In this document: one piece after another, positions 38,687 to 39,297 of the stretch
Layout: each line of letters opens with the position of its first letter
Position numbering within the stretch: position 1 is the first letter of the stretch
Assembly: GCF_000429565.1 (NCBI RefSeq)
Contig: NZ_AUCC01000028.1
Span: 1-39,297 of the forward strand
Reading direction: 5' to 3'
DNA length: 39,297 nt
Source: Arsenophonus nasoniae DSM 15247
Lineage (GTDB): Bacteria; Pseudomonadota; Gammaproteobacteria; Enterobacterales; Enterobacteriaceae
The notes under the pieces: generated by a model
The model's database searches: none
Told to the model about the DNA's origin: nothing
The model's input: the letters and a program-made list of their open reading frames with translations, nothing else
Program-made: the position numbers and the translations under genes

Positions 38687-38743
38687 ATTTACTGTAAATA
38701 ATCACAGTAAATATCGTTTTCCTTATATGGTAAACTTTATAAT
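38687..38743 (+). promoter_or_regulatory. gtr promoter region with a 9-bp inverted repeat
   Basis: ATTTACTGT (38687-38695) and ACAGTAAAT (38704-38712) form a perfect inverted repeat with 8 bases between. TATAAT at 38738-38743 is a consensus -10 element 25 bases before the gtrA GTG; the -35 region (about 38715-38721) is weak. The repeat ends just upstream of that -35, a place for an activator or repressor. No GATC sites are nearby, so the Dam/OxyR phase switch known for some gtr operons is not evident. Confidence 0.5.
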
Positions 38744-38767
38744 CAAATTTAAGCATAGATAAATATT

Positions 38768-39127
38768 GTGACACATTTCACTAAATACTTTTCAATTGGA
38801 ATTATCAATACGCTTATCCATTGGATTATATTTGCTATTATTATTTCTATAACACATATTCCACAGGCTTATGCTAATTTGATGGCTTTCTTAGTATCAG
38901 TGACGTTCTCTTTTTTTGCTAACGCAAAATTTACATTTAAGAAAAAAGCAACAAGTGGTAAGTACACTGTTTTCACTAGTTTTATGGGAATGATGAGTTA
39001 CCTGATAGGATGTTTCTCGGATAAATTAAATATTCATCCTGTTATCACAATACTCACATTTTCAGCCATTAGTCTTATTTTAGGTTTCTTATATTCAAAA
39101 TTTGTTGTATTTAAAGGTATTGAATAA
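38768..39127 (+). CDS. gtrA: GtrA, bactoprenol-linked glucose translocase
   Basis: GtrA is a small membrane protein thought to flip undecaprenyl-phosphate-glucose to the periplasm for O-antigen glucosylation. The 119-residue protein has four hydrophobic segments and the family start [16 protein letters not shown], with [10 protein letters not shown] after the second segment and the end [12 protein letters not shown]. The start is a GTG. Its TAA overlaps the ATG of the next gene (TAATG). In serotype-converting phages gtrA is followed by gtrB and a type-specific gtr glucosyltransferase, which would be right of the window. Confidence 0.92.
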   Translation: MTHFTKYFSIGIINTLIHWIIFAIIISITHIPQAYANLMAFLVSVTFSFFANAKFTFKKKATSGKYTVFTSFMGMMSYLIGCFSDKLNIHPVITILTFSAISLILGFLYSKFVVFKGIE

Positions 39128-39297
39128 TGAAAATTTCATTAATTGTCCCTGTATTTAATGAAGAAGAGGCTATCCCCATTTTCTACAAAAAAGTTCGGGA
39201 ATGCGAGGGATTAAAAAAATACGATGTTGAAATAATTTTTATTAATGACGGGAGTAATGATGCAACAGAAGTTATTATCAACGGATTAGCAAATAAT
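39127..39297 (+). CDS. gtrB: GtrB, bactoprenol glucosyltransferase (partial, runs off the window)
   Basis: The first 57 codons are visible. They start [20 protein letters not shown] and reach [12 protein letters not shown], the nucleotide-sugar-binding strand of a family 2 glycosyltransferase. GtrB transfers glucose from UDP-glucose to undecaprenyl phosphate on the cytoplasmic face, and two C-terminal membrane helices are expected beyond the window. The one-base overlap with gtrA implies translational coupling. Confidence 0.92.
   Translation, partial: MKISLIVPVFNEEEAIPIFYKKVRECEGLKKYDVEIIFINDGSNDATEVIINGLANN

Larger units (their letters stand above)
38253..38767. other. 515-bp non-coding region with two terminators and the gtr promoter
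   Basis: This stretch separates the small regulator from gtrA and holds no convincing gene. It contains a small palindrome (CTATCAA/TTGATAG, 38293-38309), two intrinsic terminators (38411 and 38572), a 12-codon frame with GGAG upstream (38663-38701) and an inverted repeat plus -10 element before gtrA. Two consecutive rightward terminators about 160 bases apart suggest that a small transcript may lie between them. Confidence 0.5.

Noticed and set aside
38663-38701. 12-codon frame with GGAG upstream, before gtrA
   Set aside because: It is very short and overlaps the inverted repeat; there is no sign that it is translated beyond one binding-site-like GGAG.
1-39297. CRISPR arrays, rRNA genes, further tRNAs
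   Set aside because: No regularly spaced repeats, no rRNA-like stretches, and only one cloverleaf sequence were seen.

Overview
The window is AT-rich chromosomal DNA of an enterobacterium. From about 6.7 kb to 36.5 kb it keeps the gene order that Escherichia coli has between yfcD and the argW tRNA: yfcD, yfcH, ubiX, purF, cvpA, dedD, folC, accD, dedA, truA, usg, pdxB, fabB, mnmC, yfcL, epmC, aroC, prmB, smrB, sixA, fadJ, fadI, yfcZ, fadL, mlaA, tRNA-Arg(CCU). Several E. coli neighbours are missing (yfcE/F/G, folX, the his transport genes, flk, yfcA, mepA). Low G+C, insecticidal Tc-toxin genes, an IS21-type element and fresh pseudogenes suggest an insect-associated member of the Morganellaceae. 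Arsenophonus is my best guess; this is inference, not proof.

Region 1 (1-6.5 kb) is a decayed Tc toxin locus. The inner end of an IS21-family insertion sequence (start of istA, reading left, plus its tandem terminal repeats) cuts into a TcA gene, leaving only the C-terminal ~285 codons. TcB follows and is nearly full length, but it carries a TGG-to-TGA stop and, 50 bases later, a one-base insertion. No TcC follows. Next is a leftward gene for an unrecognised secreted protein of 210 residues.

Region 2 (6.7-18.7 kb) holds yfcD, an 870-base AT-rich desert, a yfcH pseudogene (TGG-to-TAG), and a long leftward series pdxB-usg-truA-dedA-accD-folC-dedD-cvpA-purF-ubiX with many short spacings or overlaps. 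A near-consensus PurR operator lies upstream of cvpA-purF.

Region 3 (18.7-24.1 kb) has a divergent AraC-type regulator and EamA transporter sharing a candidate operator. It then has fabB, whose upstream region keeps adjoining FabR- and FadR-like sites, and mnmC divergent from it.

Region 4 (24.1-36 kb) carries a GNAT acetyltransferase, yfcL, the EF-P hydroxylase epmC, aroC, prmB, smrB, sixA, the fatty-acid oxidation pair fadI-fadJ, yfcZ, fadL and mlaA. FadR-like sites precede fadI and fadL. An 11-C tract lies just upstream of sixA.

Region 5 (36.4 kb to the end) is an integrated element at tRNA-Arg(CCU). It comprises a tyrosine integrase with TGGGTAAA repeats before it, an 18-codon leader ORF coupled to a small LuxR-type helix-turn-helix protein, a non-coding stretch with two intrinsic terminators, and gtrA-gtrB (O-antigen glucosylation), cut by the window edge. 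Integrase plus gtr genes at the same tRNA parallels the CPS-53 prophage at argW in E. coli K-12.
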